From Corallococcus praedator (GTDB taxonomy: Bacteria > Myxococcota > Myxococcia > Myxococcales > Myxococcaceae), in NCBI RefSeq assembly GCF_003612125.1, contig NZ_RAWI01000028.1, forward strand, positions 1 through 44,748: 44,748 nucleotides of DNA, given 5' to 3'. Positions 35,367 through 43,375 of the stretch are shown one piece after another. A program made the translations under genes and the position numbers. Position 1 is the first letter of the stretch. The number at the start of each line of letters is the position of its first letter. Under the pieces are notes generated by a model. That model was not told the DNA's origin, did not search any database, and worked only from the letters and a program-made list of their open reading frames with translations.

Positions 35367-35774
35367 ATGTCGAAGATCGACCCGGCGAAGATCTGGTCGC
35401 TGAACTACCGCCTGCTGATGTCGGTGATCTCCAGCGTCGGCTCCGACGTCGCGGCGCTGGGGCTGGAGACGAAGGAGTTGTTCGTGCTCTCGGAGGTGGA
35501 GGAGCACCCCTATCCCGCGGAGCTGGCGGCGACGCTGAGCATGCCCAAGCCGACGGTGACGGTGTACGTGAAGCGGCTTGAGGCAGCGGGCTTCGTGCGT
35601 CGCGAAATCGACGCCACGGACCTGCGGCGGCACCGGCTTCAGCTCACGCCCGCCGGGCGCAAGGTGATGACGCGCGGCCTCGCGCTGCTGTCGGAGGCGT
35701 TCGGCGCGCGGCTCGGACGCCTGAGCGCGGCGCAGCAGGCGGAGCTCCGGACCCTGCTTGAGAAGCTGAGCTGA
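35367..35774 (+). CDS. MarR-family transcriptional regulator
   Basis: A 135-residue winged-helix regulator. The recognition region AELAATLSMPKPTVTVYVKRLEAAG (about 51-75) is followed by the wing FVRREIDATDLRRHRLQLT with the family's conserved Asp-x-x-Asp-x-Arg type turn, then the C-terminal dimer helix. AAGGGA precedes ATG 35367. It likely represses itself and the aldo/keto reductase, with a reactive aldehyde or aromatic ligand as inducer (inference from the family). Confidence 0.93.
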   Translation: MSKIDPAKIWSLNYRLLMSVISSVGSDVAALGLETKELFVLSEVEEHPYPAELAATLSMPKPTVTVYVKRLEAAGFVRREIDATDLRRHRLQLTPAGRKVMTRGLALLSEAFGARLGRLSAAQQAELRTLLEKLS

Positions 35775-35990
35775 CGGCGCCCCACCGGAGCGGCTGAAGC
35801 GGGCGGGAGCCAGGGGTGAGCGCGCCAGGGCCCGATGCCCTACGCTGGGCGTGCCAGCCCATCAGGCAAGCTTCCCTCTCATCTTCCTGGGGATCGCAAC
35901 CTTTCGGGCGTTTGCGCGATAATTCTGGGAAATCGAGAGGCATGGACCGCCTCTCCAAATACGCCTGTCTCCAGGCGTGGGGGCCCCAGC

Positions 35991-37487
35991 ATGTCGACCA
36001 TCCAGCGTGGCATTCCGAATCGCGTCGAGACCCGCACCCCGGAGCGCGCTGACGCCCAGCCGGTCACGAAGCCGGCCGTGAGGGATAACGCGGTGCGTGC
36101 CGAGCTGGCGCGGGACGTCTTCCAGGCGACGCCGGGGACCCGGAGCGCGGTGAGCCTGGGGGCGGAGACGACGGTCGCGCGGGCCACCAGCACGACGGCG
36201 GTGGCCCCCACGGCGCTGACGGAGGCCGAGCAGAAGTCCGCCGAGCAGGCCATCGCGAATGCGTCCGACGGCCGGGACGCGAGCTACGTCTCCGACTGGC
36301 TGAAGAACAACCCGGATCCCGCCAAGCAGGCGGCGTTCATGGACCTGATGTTCAAGTTCGAAGGCGTCGCCGGCGCCATCCTGGACAACGTCCAGCGGCT
36401 GCCCGAAGCGGACCGCGCGCGCCTGTCTGGCGCGCTCGACAATGCCTACCGCTCTGGCGCGGTGACCCCCGGAGAGCTGCAGAAGGCCGTCGCGGCGGCC
36501 CACAGCGGGGCGCTGCCGGGAGCGACGCACGAGGGCCTGGCGGGCATCGTCGCGGGCACGGGCAACGCGGACCTCATCGAGACGTATGCCAAGAAGGAGA
36601 TGGAGATCATCCGCGCGGACGGCGGGTATGATCAGCAGCGCAGCGCGGCCGTCGCCACGGCCCTCGCGGGCCTGCCGCCGGACCGGCTCCAGTCCTTCCT
36701 GGCCAATAACAAGGAGGGCATGGCGGACGTCCTCAAGAACATCAACGTGGACGTGGACGCGTCCTACTCGCCCGCGCTGGGCAAGCTGCTGGACGCGGCC
36801 GGCCGCATCAACCCGCCCACGGCGGAGTCGCTGAAGCTGTTCTCGGACTCCATCGGCAAGCTGGGGGAGAACCGCGAGTCGCGCGCCGCCGCCGCCCGCT
36901 TCTTCACCCAGCACGGTGACGCGGTCCTGGCCTCGATGCAGGACAAGTCCGGCTCCCTGAACCTGGACGGCCAGAAGAAGATGTCCGAGTTCTTCACCCG
37001 TACGCTCTTCTCGCCGCCGGAGTTCGAGGGCCAGGACGCGTTCCGCCAGGACGTCATGTCCCGGCTGCAGTCGATGAGCACCGACCTGGAGCAGCACGCC
37101 ACCGAGAACCCGCCGTCGCAGGACTCCAAGCGCGCCGCCCGGCTCATGGGCGGCCTGGTGGGAGCGCTGGAAGGTGGCTTCCAGATCGCCGTGGAGGAGC
37201 TGAACAAGCGCAACGACGCGGTGAAGGGCATGGTGGACCTGCTCTTCTCCGCCAAGTCGTTCCTGCCCGACCTGCCCATCCCCGGCGCGGGCAAGCTCAA
37301 GGACCTGACCATCGATCAGCTCCAGAAGTGGGTGACGTCCAACCTGCAGGAGAAGGCCCAGAAGCCCGAGGACGCCATCCCGTTCCACGGCGCCTTCGGC
37401 GAGCAGATCTCCAACCCGGACCTGCGCACGGACTACGACGCCGCCCGGGACACCGCGTTCGTCAATCGCCAGCGCGGCCTGACCTGA
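35991..37487 (+). CDS. Large helical protein of unknown function, no signal peptide
   Basis: A 498-residue protein. ATG 35991 is taken as start because the upstream codons look non-coding; no strong Shine-Dalgarno is seen. The first 85 residues are disordered (Thr/Pro/Ala-rich, MSTIQRGIPNRVETRTP), like the N-terminus of the C39-like protein 3 kb away. The rest is an all-alpha array, with helices such as DASYVSDWLKNNPDPAKQA, LLDAAGRINPPTAESL and FQIAVEELNKRNDAVKGMV. A hydrophobic loop FLPDLPIPGAG lies near 430. I do not know the family; large helical proteins with such leaders could be exported by a non-Sec route or serve as scaffolds. The 216-base gap before it shows no other gene. Confidence 0.75.
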   Translation: MSTIQRGIPNRVETRTPERADAQPVTKPAVRDNAVRAELARDVFQATPGTRSAVSLGAETTVARATSTTAVAPTALTEAEQKSAEQAIANASDGRDASYVSDWLKNNPDPAKQAAFMDLMFKFEGVAGAILDNVQRLPEADRARLSGALDNAYRSGAVTPGELQKAVAAAHSGALPGATHEGLAGIVAGTGNADLIETYAKKEMEIIRADGGYDQQRSAAVATALAGLPPDRLQSFLANNKEGMADVLKNINVDVDASYSPALGKLLDAAGRINPPTAESLKLFSDSIGKLGENRESRAAAARFFTQHGDAVLASMQDKSGSLNLDGQKKMSEFFTRTLFSPPEFEGQDAFRQDVMSRLQSMSTDLEQHATENPPSQDSKRAARLMGGLVGALEGGFQIAVEELNKRNDAVKGMVDLLFSAKSFLPDLPIPGAGKLKDLTIDQLQKWVTSNLQEKAQKPEDAIPFHGAFGEQISNPDLRTDYDAARDTAFVNRQRGLT

Positions 37488-37497
37488 CGGCCCGGCG

Positions 37498-37522
37498 GGG
37501 GCTGGCGGACCTTGCCAGCCCC
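37498..37522 (+). terminator. Terminator after the 498-residue gene
   Basis: GGGGCTGGC and GCCAGCCCC (loop GGACCTT) form a perfect 9-bp stem beginning 11 bases after the stop. Confidence 0.7.
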
Positions 37523-37555
37523 GCTTCCCGGTCCGTCATGGGCCTCGCCGCCCTG

Positions 37556-37747
37556 TCAGAACGGGGGACACTGGGAGACGCAGTACGCCCGGTTGGTGTC
37601 ACAGGTGGACCTGGGGGTACCGCCCGGGCCATGGATGCACCCGTACCACTTCGCATCACAGGCATCGATGCATTCAACGCGCGTCACGCCCTGCTCGACC
37701 TGCCCCTGCTCCTCCGGGGTGAGCGTCCCATCGGACAGTGTGTTCAA
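37556..37747 (-). pseudogene. Remnant of a small Cys-rich secreted protein
   Basis: Sixty-three codons from TTG 37747 give a Cys-rich end: VTRVECIDACDAKWYGC, then TPRSTCDTNRAYC and SQCPPF, with six Cys arranged as in small myxobacterial lipoproteins. The preceding LTPEEQGQVEQG block is typical just after the lipid-modified Cys of such proteins. However, no signal peptide or ATG is found, and no Shine-Dalgarno precedes the TTG. Upstream codons remain open to a TGA at 37814-37816 and lie in frame with the next small reading frame. I call it a 5'-truncated remnant; a TTG-started small gene is the alternative. Confidence 0.45.
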
Positions 37748-37813
37748 CGTTGAGAGTCGGCGCGGTTCCTCGCGGTGCGCGATTGGCTGCTGGCGCGAGG
37801 AACCGCAGGTGAG

Positions 37814-38085
37814 TCAATAGCACAGATAATTGTCGCTCCAGGCGTTGGGATCACCCGGCTCATTGACCTGGATGCAGCGCTTGCCCTGGATCGGTCCGAG
37901 GTAGGACCCCTGGAAATCCAGGTGGCTGGCTTCGGGCACGCAGAGATAGTTCACGAGCCCATGATTGATGTCCGAGCACAGGTGGTTGTCCCCCCAACTG
38001 TGGGGATCCGATGGCTCGTTCAGGCTCGTGCAGTACTGCTTCCCGGCGATTGGAAGGCAAACGACAGGGGTTGATTTGATTTCAT
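37814..38085 (-). pseudogene. Small two-repeat Cys-rich coding remnant, probably frameshifted
   Basis: Translation gives two copies of a motif: CTSLNEPSDPHSWGDNHLC and CIQVNEPGDPNAWSDNYLC, so the stretch is under protein-level constraint or was recently. No start codon lies in this frame near the coding part. An ATG at 38085 after AGAGAGAGAC is in another frame, so a one-base indel between the two would restore it. No signal peptide is seen. The next gene remnant follows in the same frame after a single TGA. Confidence 0.45.
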
Positions 38086-38291
38086 GTCTCTCTCTTGCGA
38101 CGCTGGGGGTTTGAAGCTGGGCGGGCTGCGGTGATTGTCTGTGTCGACAGGTGCTCGTAGTACACCCCGCATGCCAGGCAGGTATGCAGGCGTGCTCACC
38201 CAGGGACGAGGGCACTTCCTCCGAGGGAGTCGGCCTGGATGGGAGCAGCCCAGTTCCGTGGACACCCGAGATGCGATGGAAGGAGCACGGG

Positions 38292-38447
38292 ATGTCCGCG
38301 AACAAGGCGAATCAGAAGAAGCCCAGGACGCCGCACCGTGAGTTCTCGGCAAGTTCTCGCCGAGAAATCCTTCCCGGCAACCCCCGTCGGCAACTTCTTG
38401 CCAGGAAGACCTGGAGCCCGTGGGAGGGCCCGCTCACGCCACGATGA
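38292..38447 (+). CDS. Possible small basic protein
   Basis: A 51-residue frame (MSANKANQKKPRTPHREF...) starting at ATG 38292 with GGAAGGAGC at good distance. It is rich in Arg, Lys and Pro. The strong ribosome site supports it; lack of a recognised family and the repeat-like, hairpin-forming sequence inside it (38343-38410) argue against. It may be an RNA-level element rather than a gene. Confidence 0.3.
   Translation: MSANKANQKKPRTPHREFSASSRREILPGNPRRQLLARKTWSPWEGPLTPR
38343..38366 (+). other. Hairpin-forming element in a region without a clear gene
   Basis: TTCTCGGC and GCCGAGAA (8-base loop) are perfect. GGCAA occurs three more times just downstream, and CTTC/GAAG could form a second stem near 38391-38405. 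The stretch 38086-38485 otherwise shows only the possible small gene at 38292. Confidence 0.35.
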
Positions 38448-38485
38448 CCGTGACGCTCACCGGAACCCTTGCACGAGGAGGAGGC

Positions 38486-38572
38486 ATGCCTTCTGCAGAG
38501 CCTTGTCTCGTCATCGACACTGGACGCATGAAGCATCCATGCCTTCTTCGACATGCGAGAGACACATGCTGA
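38486..38572 (+). CDS. Possible 28-residue leader peptide overlapping the lysozyme start
   Basis: ATG 38486 follows GAGGAGGAGGC, the best ribosome site of the area. The frame (MPSAEPCLVIDTGRMKHPCL, then 8 more residues) ends at TGA 38570-38572. The lysozyme ATG (38566) lies within its last codons (ATGCTGA). The lysozyme start has no good Shine-Dalgarno of its own, so the leader could feed ribosomes to it by translational coupling. Confidence 0.35.
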   Translation: MPSAEPCLVIDTGRMKHPCLLRHARDTC

Positions 38573-39450
38573 AAAATCAGAAGAGGGGGCTTGAAGTCGG
38601 TCATCTCCTTGCTGCGGTTCGGCGCCTCGGCGAGCGGGGTGCGGCTGGGCGACGTCGGCTTTGCGTGCGGATCTGGATGAGCACCCTGGGCCTCGTGGCC
38701 TGCAACTTCCAGAGGGTTCCCCCTCCCAAGCCCCTCGAAGTGCCGGCTCCCACAGCGGAGGCGAAGGCTCCCGAGGCTTTCGCCGCGGCGCCGGTCGCGG
38801 AGGCCGTGAAGGGCCAGAAGTCGAAGGTCTGGCTGCAGGGCATCGACATCTCCCGCTATCAGTTGACCGTGAACTGGGACGACCTCAAGTCCAAGGCCGA
38901 CTTTGTCTTCGTGAAGGCAACGGAGTCCACGAACCTGAGGGACTCGCGCTTCACGACGCACTGGAGCGGGGCCCGGAAGGCGGGGCTTCCTCGCGGGGCC
39001 TACCACTTCTTCCATCCCAAGGAGGACGTGGACAAGCAGGTGGCGAACTTCACGAAGCGCCTGAAGCCCGACCCCGGTGAGCTTCCCCCGGTGCTGGATG
39101 TGGAGGCGTTCAAGAACGAGTACGACGGCTTCACGTGCGTGCAACTCGCGGGGATGCTCCAGCGCTTCTCCGAGGGCGTGGAGAAGGAGCTCGGATGCAA
39201 GCCGATGATCTACACGAACCACGTGACGTGGAGCACCAACTTCTGTGACCACCCCTACTTCGTGGACTCTCCGCTCTGGCTCGCCGCGTACACGAACCAG
39301 ACCGAGCCCAGGCTCCCCAAGGGGTGGAAGCGCTGGCACTTCTGGCAATACACGGAGAGCGGCAAGGTGGCCGGCATCGACGGGCAGGTTGACCAGAACT
39401 ACTTCAATGGCACCTCAGAAGAGCTGAAGGCCCTCTTCGTCACGAAGTAA
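38566..39450 (+). CDS. GH25 lysozyme (Cellosyl/Lyc-type muramidase), probable lipoprotein
   Basis: A 294-residue muramidase that should hydrolyse the MurNAc-GlcNAc bond of peptidoglycan. The GH25 barrel runs from about 88 to 290: GIDISRYQ with D94, FVFVKATE, GAYHFFHP, LPPVLDVEAF with D178 and E180 (the DxE catalytic pair), PMIYTN, WLAAYT and WHFWQYTESG, ending with GIDGQVDQNYFNG. The N-terminus is basic, then hydrophobic, then LVAC (43-46), which may be a lipobox; a GTG at 38665 would give a very short signal instead. The true start is uncertain, but the domain is intact. Likely a predatory or wall-remodelling enzyme. Confidence 0.9.
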   Translation: MLKNQKRGLEVGHLLAAVRRLGERGAAGRRRLCVRIWMSTLGLVACNFQRVPPPKPLEVPAPTAEAKAPEAFAAAPVAEAVKGQKSKVWLQGIDISRYQLTVNWDDLKSKADFVFVKATESTNLRDSRFTTHWSGARKAGLPRGAYHFFHPKEDVDKQVANFTKRLKPDPGELPPVLDVEAFKNEYDGFTCVQLAGMLQRFSEGVEKELGCKPMIYTNHVTWSTNFCDHPYFVDSPLWLAAYTNQTEPRLPKGWKRWHFWQYTESGKVAGIDGQVDQNYFNGTSEELKALFVTK

Positions 39451-39635
39451 TCCTATCTTTGTCGTGAGGGCGGGACCGCACAGTGCAATTGCGTCGCGCA
39501 CAACCCTCATCTCCAAGACGCTGGATTCGGCACATGCCGAGGCGGGTCGAGGCGCCGCATGGGCTTGGTGCCGAGAGGGTGCTCGCCTACGCTCGGCGGA
39601 TGGGGTTGTTCGGACTGAAGCGGGTGGGGTGAGTC

Positions 39636-40283
39636 ATGTTGCGAGTCGTGTCCCTCGCATTGCTGCTGCTGGGTGGCGCGGCCTGCCAGCGCGCATTGAC
39701 GCCAGAGGAGGATCGCGCGCGGGCGCTCGACATCGTGCGGGCCCGCGCGAGCGTCGCCGAGCGTGAGGGTTGCCCCGCGGAGGTCGTCCCCGAGCGCCAG
39801 GCGAAGTCCGGGGACTTCAGCACCTACTGCGACAAGCGGCTCTCCTGGTGCGCGCATCAGTGCTTCGAGTCGGATGTCACGGCCTGCTACGGCCTCGCCA
39901 TCGTCCTCCAGGAGGACAAGAGAACCGCTGAATGGGCGGAGCCGCTCTTCTACCGCTCCTGCGCCCTGGGCCTGATGTCGGGCTGTACGAACCGGGCCGC
40001 GGGGCTTCAGGTCCTGCCACAACCCGACGACACGGTGTTGGCGTGTACCGCGCGCACCTACGAGAAGACGTGCTCACGTGGGGACCCGTGGGGATGCTCC
40101 ATGCACGGCCTCGATCTCGTCCAGGGCAAGAGCCTGGCGCGGGACCTGAAGAAGGCGCGCAACGTGCTGGGGCGCTCCTGCAAATTCGGGCCGGAGGACC
40201 CCGCGTGTCAGGCCGCGCGGAAACTGCTGTCCCAACTCGATGCGTACGAGAAGCAACAGGGGCAGCAGCCGGACCCGAAGTGA
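39636..40283 (+). CDS. Cys-rich Sel1-like lipoprotein
   Basis: A 215-residue lipoprotein with lipobox GGAAC (Cys17). The mature part has about ten more Cys, in pairs spaced as in Sel1-like/Hcp repeats, where each helical hairpin is closed by a disulfide: CDKRLSWCAHQC, CYGLAIVLQ, SCALGLMSGC, ACTARTYEKTC and SRGDPWGCSMHG, then LGRSCKFG. The terminal QQGQQPDPK tail is disordered. Sel1-like repeats serve protein binding, so it is probably a periplasmic or surface adaptor. The 185-base gap before it shows no gene; it lies 73 bases before the next gene on the same strand. Confidence 0.85.
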   Translation: MLRVVSLALLLLGGAACQRALTPEEDRARALDIVRARASVAEREGCPAEVVPERQAKSGDFSTYCDKRLSWCAHQCFESDVTACYGLAIVLQEDKRTAEWAEPLFYRSCALGLMSGCTNRAAGLQVLPQPDDTVLACTARTYEKTCSRGDPWGCSMHGLDLVQGKSLARDLKKARNVLGRSCKFGPEDPACQAARKLLSQLDAYEKQQGQQPDPK

Positions 40284-40356
40284 GCGAACCGACAGCTGGA
40301 CAGGGCTCCGGATGCGGTAGCCTCCGGCCTCCCCCGACGTCCGCTGGAGCACTTCC

Positions 40357-41160
40357 ATGGGCCATGGTCCGCGCACCGTCTTCCTGTCGTTGAGCCTGTT
40401 CTTCGCGCTGTGGGCCCCAGCCGCCCGCGCGGATGGCCTCTCCGTCATCCCCTACGCTGACAACTGCTGGGGCACCGGCACGGACGCGGATCGGGACGGC
40501 CTCAACGATGACTGCGAATACCAGCTCGCGAAGTGGTTCATGCCCCTGTTCTGGTTCGACAGTGGCGAGAGCGGCATGGGCCGCCGGCCCTACTACGCCG
40601 TCAAGAGCGAGGCCTTCGCCACGCGCACCGTGCGCATCTTCTATCTGGACACCTTCTTCGACGACACCGGAGTCACCACCGGGCACGACGGCGACCCTGA
40701 GTTCCAGATTTTCGAGGTGCACTTCTCCGGAGGGCGCTGGTACCTCGACTGGGCCTACCTGTCCGCCCACCGCAAGAGTTCGTGCGACTCCTCCGCGTGG
40801 TACGCGGCCGACCAGCTCGAATATGACTTGAGCGATTCACGCAATGGCTATCGCGGATGGCCGGTCCTCTACATGGCCGAGGACAAACACGCCTCCTACA
40901 ACACCCTGGCCGTGTGCGACCGGGGCTGCTTCCTCCAGGACTACTGCAGCCGCACCACCGCCCAGTACCTGGACCCCACCGCGAACAAGCTCGCCGCGCG
41001 CAACGTGGGCTCCACCGCCGTGCCCCTCATCAACGCCGTCCTCCTCAACGGGAAGACAGAGCGGCTGCTCGACGACGTGGCGTTCACCGGCTGGGATGAT
41101 CAGTGGTACCGCCCCAACTCCGAAGGCTACCGGCGCCACCTCAACGACTTCGGCTTCTGA
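40357..41160 (+). CDS. Secreted protein with a Vps62-like domain (tentative)
   Basis: A 267-residue exported protein (signal peptide ending ARA, before DGLSV). [12 protein letters not shown] (about 43-54) is a calcium-binding thrombospondin type-3-like turn. Further on, [30 protein letters not shown] and then [16 protein letters not shown] follow the plan of Vps62/DUF946 and related toxin-like proteins, in which HxGDWE-type and PVxYxAxxxHAxY blocks occur; the match is partial and recalled. Several Cys near the end ([11 protein letters not shown]) may form disulfides. CTGGAG lies before ATG 40357 and TAGCCT upstream may be a -10 box. It is 12 bases ahead of the PKD-like gene, so cotranscribed. 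Confidence 0.75.
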   Translation: MGHGPRTVFLSLSLFFALWAPAARADGLSVIPYADNCWGTGTDADRDGLNDDCEYQLAKWFMPLFWFDSGESGMGRRPYYAVKSEAFATRTVRIFYLDTFFDDTGVTTGHDGDPEFQIFEVHFSGGRWYLDWAYLSAHRKSSCDSSAWYAADQLEYDLSDSRNGYRGWPVLYMAEDKHASYNTLAVCDRGCFLQDYCSRTTAQYLDPTANKLAARNVGSTAVPLINAVLLNGKTERLLDDVAFTGWDDQWYRPNSEGYRRHLNDFGF

Positions 41161-41172
41161 GCTCGCGCGCCC

Positions 41173-42411
41173 ATGCACACCGGACGTGGTGGACACACCC
41201 GCGCCCTCCTGTTCGCAGGAGGGCTCCTGGTCATCGCCATGGCCTGGGTGCTGGCCCGGCATGACCCGACTCCCCCCACGCCCGCCCCGCCGCGCATCAT
41301 CGTGACGGAGCCCGCGCGGCAGGGGGAGGCCGCCGCGCGCCCCGGTCTTCCCGCACAGCCATTGTCCGCCGCCACGGAGGTCCCGCCCGCCGCGACCGGT
41401 GAGGCCCTCTCCGCCGCCCTGAACGAGGAGCGCGTGGTGCTGGCATCGAGCGCCGTCATCGAGGGACTCGACGCGGACCGCCCGTGGGTCTGCGCGGGCG
41501 AGCTGCTGACGCTGTCCGCGCGAGTGGGAGGCACTCCCGAGCCAGGCGTTGTCCCGCGCTGGGTGTGGCCGGGGCTGGAGACCGGGGCGGAGCTGCATCC
41601 CGGCGCACGCCTCGCGTGGCGTGCCCCCGCGACCGCGGGCCGGTACTTCGTCCGCTTCCAGCTCTGCAAGGACCTGGGAGGCCGCCGCGTCGGTGTGCTT
41701 GCCGAGCAGATCGCTGGCATCGACGTGCGCGCCTGTGGCACGGGGGAGGGGCAGGCGCACCTGCTTCGCATCGAAGTCACCCAGCGCGGCCCCACCACCT
41801 TCGACCTCCGCGCGGTGTCTCCTGCTCCCATCGCCGCGTACACCTGGGACTTCGGTGACGGAAGCTCCACCGTGACGACGGTGCCTGAAGCCACGCATGT
41901 CTTCGCGCCTCCCGCGCCGGGGGGGCAGGACGTCCGGGTCCATGCCGTGCGGCTGACCACCGAAGGAGGGCAGGGCGCGACGGCGTTCGTGCAGGTCCGC
42001 GCGCAGCCCCCGCCTGAGGGTGCTCCTGCGGCGAGCTTGAAGTTGGAACGGGTGGCCGCGCGCTCCGCGAACGACGGCTGGAGGAGCCAGCTCCAGGTGG
42101 ACGTGCCCGAAGACACCCACGTCGTCTGGGAGCGCGTGGAGCGCCTCACCGTGAGCTGGGACGACCAGGTGGGCACCCGCACCTACGCATGGCGGGAGCT
42201 CATCACCGTGAAGGAGGACCTGGGCCGAGGGGGCTTCCGGGGTGACGTCACCGTGCCCGCGGGCGACGTGCGGTCGGAGGTGAAGCAGGTCCTCGACACC
42301 CTCCACGGCCGCGATGCGATGGGTCAGGAGGTGTCGTTGTCCTGGGCGTCCTTCAAGGCGGAGCCCCCGCGCCCGTCATCGGTGTCGCCGGAGCGGCCCC
42401 TTCCGAAGTAG
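41173..42411 (+). CDS. Membrane-anchored protein with PKD-like domain
   Basis: A 412-residue protein with one N-terminal transmembrane helix (LLFAGGLLVIAMAWVLA), a Pro/Ala-rich linker, then a beta-rich ectodomain. A PKD signature YTWDFGDGSS lies at about 230-240, with HVFAPP, a typical strand end. The C-terminal half is strand-rich (TVSWDDQVGTRTYAW) and ends in a Pro-rich tail. Two Cys (VCAGE, LCKD and ACGTG) may be paired. Twelve bases behind the Vps62-like gene, with which it is likely to interact at the cell surface. No closer family is recognised. Confidence 0.82.
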   Translation: MHTGRGGHTRALLFAGGLLVIAMAWVLARHDPTPPTPAPPRIIVTEPARQGEAAARPGLPAQPLSAATEVPPAATGEALSAALNEERVVLASSAVIEGLDADRPWVCAGELLTLSARVGGTPEPGVVPRWVWPGLETGAELHPGARLAWRAPATAGRYFVRFQLCKDLGGRRVGVLAEQIAGIDVRACGTGEGQAHLLRIEVTQRGPTTFDLRAVSPAPIAAYTWDFGDGSSTVTTVPEATHVFAPPAPGGQDVRVHAVRLTTEGGQGATAFVQVRAQPPPEGAPAASLKLERVAARSANDGWRSQLQVDVPEDTHVVWERVERLTVSWDDQVGTRTYAWRELITVKEDLGRGGFRGDVTVPAGDVRSEVKQVLDTLHGRDAMGQEVSLSWASFKAEPPRPSSVSPERPLPK

Positions 42412-42446
42412 CCGCCTTGCGCGTCCTCGTTGAGCTTTGAGCCTGC

Positions 42447-43190
42447 TCACGCCGACCGAGCCAGTGCGACCGCGTCGGGGCCTGCGGGAAAACGGAGCTT
42501 CTCCGACGTGTCGTTCGCGGCGTGCCAGACCGCTTCAGCCACGTCGGACTCGCGCGTCACCGCGGCGGGCTGCCCGAAGGAGGCGAAGATGCGCTGTGCG
42601 AAAGGCGCATATGCCTCGGGGAACAGCCCTTCCATGCGGGGGCTTCCGTTGCTCGTGAAGCGGGTGCTCGGGCAGTAGCCCGGCTCGACAAGCTTCACGC
42701 GCAGGTTGAAGGCTTCGAGCTCGAACGCGAGCGACGCCGTGAATCCTTCGATGGCCACCTTGCTCGCGGTGTACACGGCCACCAGTGGCATCGGCGCCAG
42801 CGTCGCGCTGGACGTCACGTTCACAATCACTCCCGACTTGCGTGCGCGAAACCGGGGCAGCACGGCCTGCGTCATCGCCATCACACCGAAGACGTTGGTC
42901 TCGAACACGTCACGCACCGTGGCCATCGGCGTGGCCTCGAAGGCCCCCATGAGCCCGATGCCCGCGTTGTTGACGAGCACGTCGATGGGCCCGCTCGCCT
43001 CCAGCGCCGCCGCGATGCTCTCGGGCTTCGTCACGTCGAGCGGCACCACGCGCAGCCGGTCCGAACGAGGGAGGACGTCCTCGCGTGGCGTTCGCATGGT
43101 CGCGACCACGTTCCAACCCTGTGCGTGAAAGTGGCGCGCGGTCTCGAGTCCATAGCCGGAGGAGCAACCCGTGATGAGCACCGTCTTCAT
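42447..43190 (-). CDS. Short-chain dehydrogenase/reductase
   Basis: A 247-residue classical SDR. Cofactor loop TGCSSGYG (7-14), NNAG (74-77), the Ser at 127-128 (VTSSATL) and catalytic YTASK with Y140 and K144 are all present, so it is an intact NAD(P)-dependent oxidoreductase. GGGAGGTC stands directly before ATG 43190. The C-terminal part (GYCPSTRF, then EGLFPEAY) shapes the substrate site. It is divergent from the AraC-type regulator, 185 bases away, and probably under its control. Confidence 0.95.
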   Translation of the reverse strand: MKTVLITGCSSGYGLETARHFHAQGWNVVATMRTPREDVLPRSDRLRVVPLDVTKPESIAAALEASGPIDVLVNNAGIGLMGAFEATPMATVRDVFETNVFGVMAMTQAVLPRFRARKSGVIVNVTSSATLAPMPLVAVYTASKVAIEGFTASLAFELEAFNLRVKLVEPGYCPSTRFTSNGSPRMEGLFPEAYAPFAQRIFASFGQPAAVTRESDVAEAVWHAANDTSEKLRFPAGPDAVALARSA

Positions 43191-43327
43191 GACCTCCCTC
43201 CCGCGTTGAGCCTGCCGCCGACAGGCACTTCGTCCTGCGTCGCCCGGAATCCGTACGTTGCCTTCATGTCGACTCCCTTGCCGCGATTCGCGCGGCGTCG
43301 ATGGTCCCAAGGTACTTGCGGCCGGCA

Positions 43328-43371
43328 GGACTCTCCACCACGCGGGGTCCATATTTCTTTTGCTAGAGTCC
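43328..43371. promoter_or_regulatory. Inverted repeat in the SDR/AraC divergent promoter
   Basis: GGACTCT (43328-43334) and AGAGTCC (43365-43371) are perfect inverted copies 30 bases apart. The right arm overlaps TAGAGT, a putative -10 six bases before the regulator ATG, suggesting a leaderless mRNA and possible autoregulation by looping. Confidence 0.4.
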
Positions 43372-43375
43372 AGCC

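Noticed and set aside
35862-37388. A 508-codon frame on the minus strand
   Set aside because: It is fully antisense to the 498-residue gene, has a composition typical of a shadow frame (Arg/Gly/Val/Leu/Gln) and no ribosome site.
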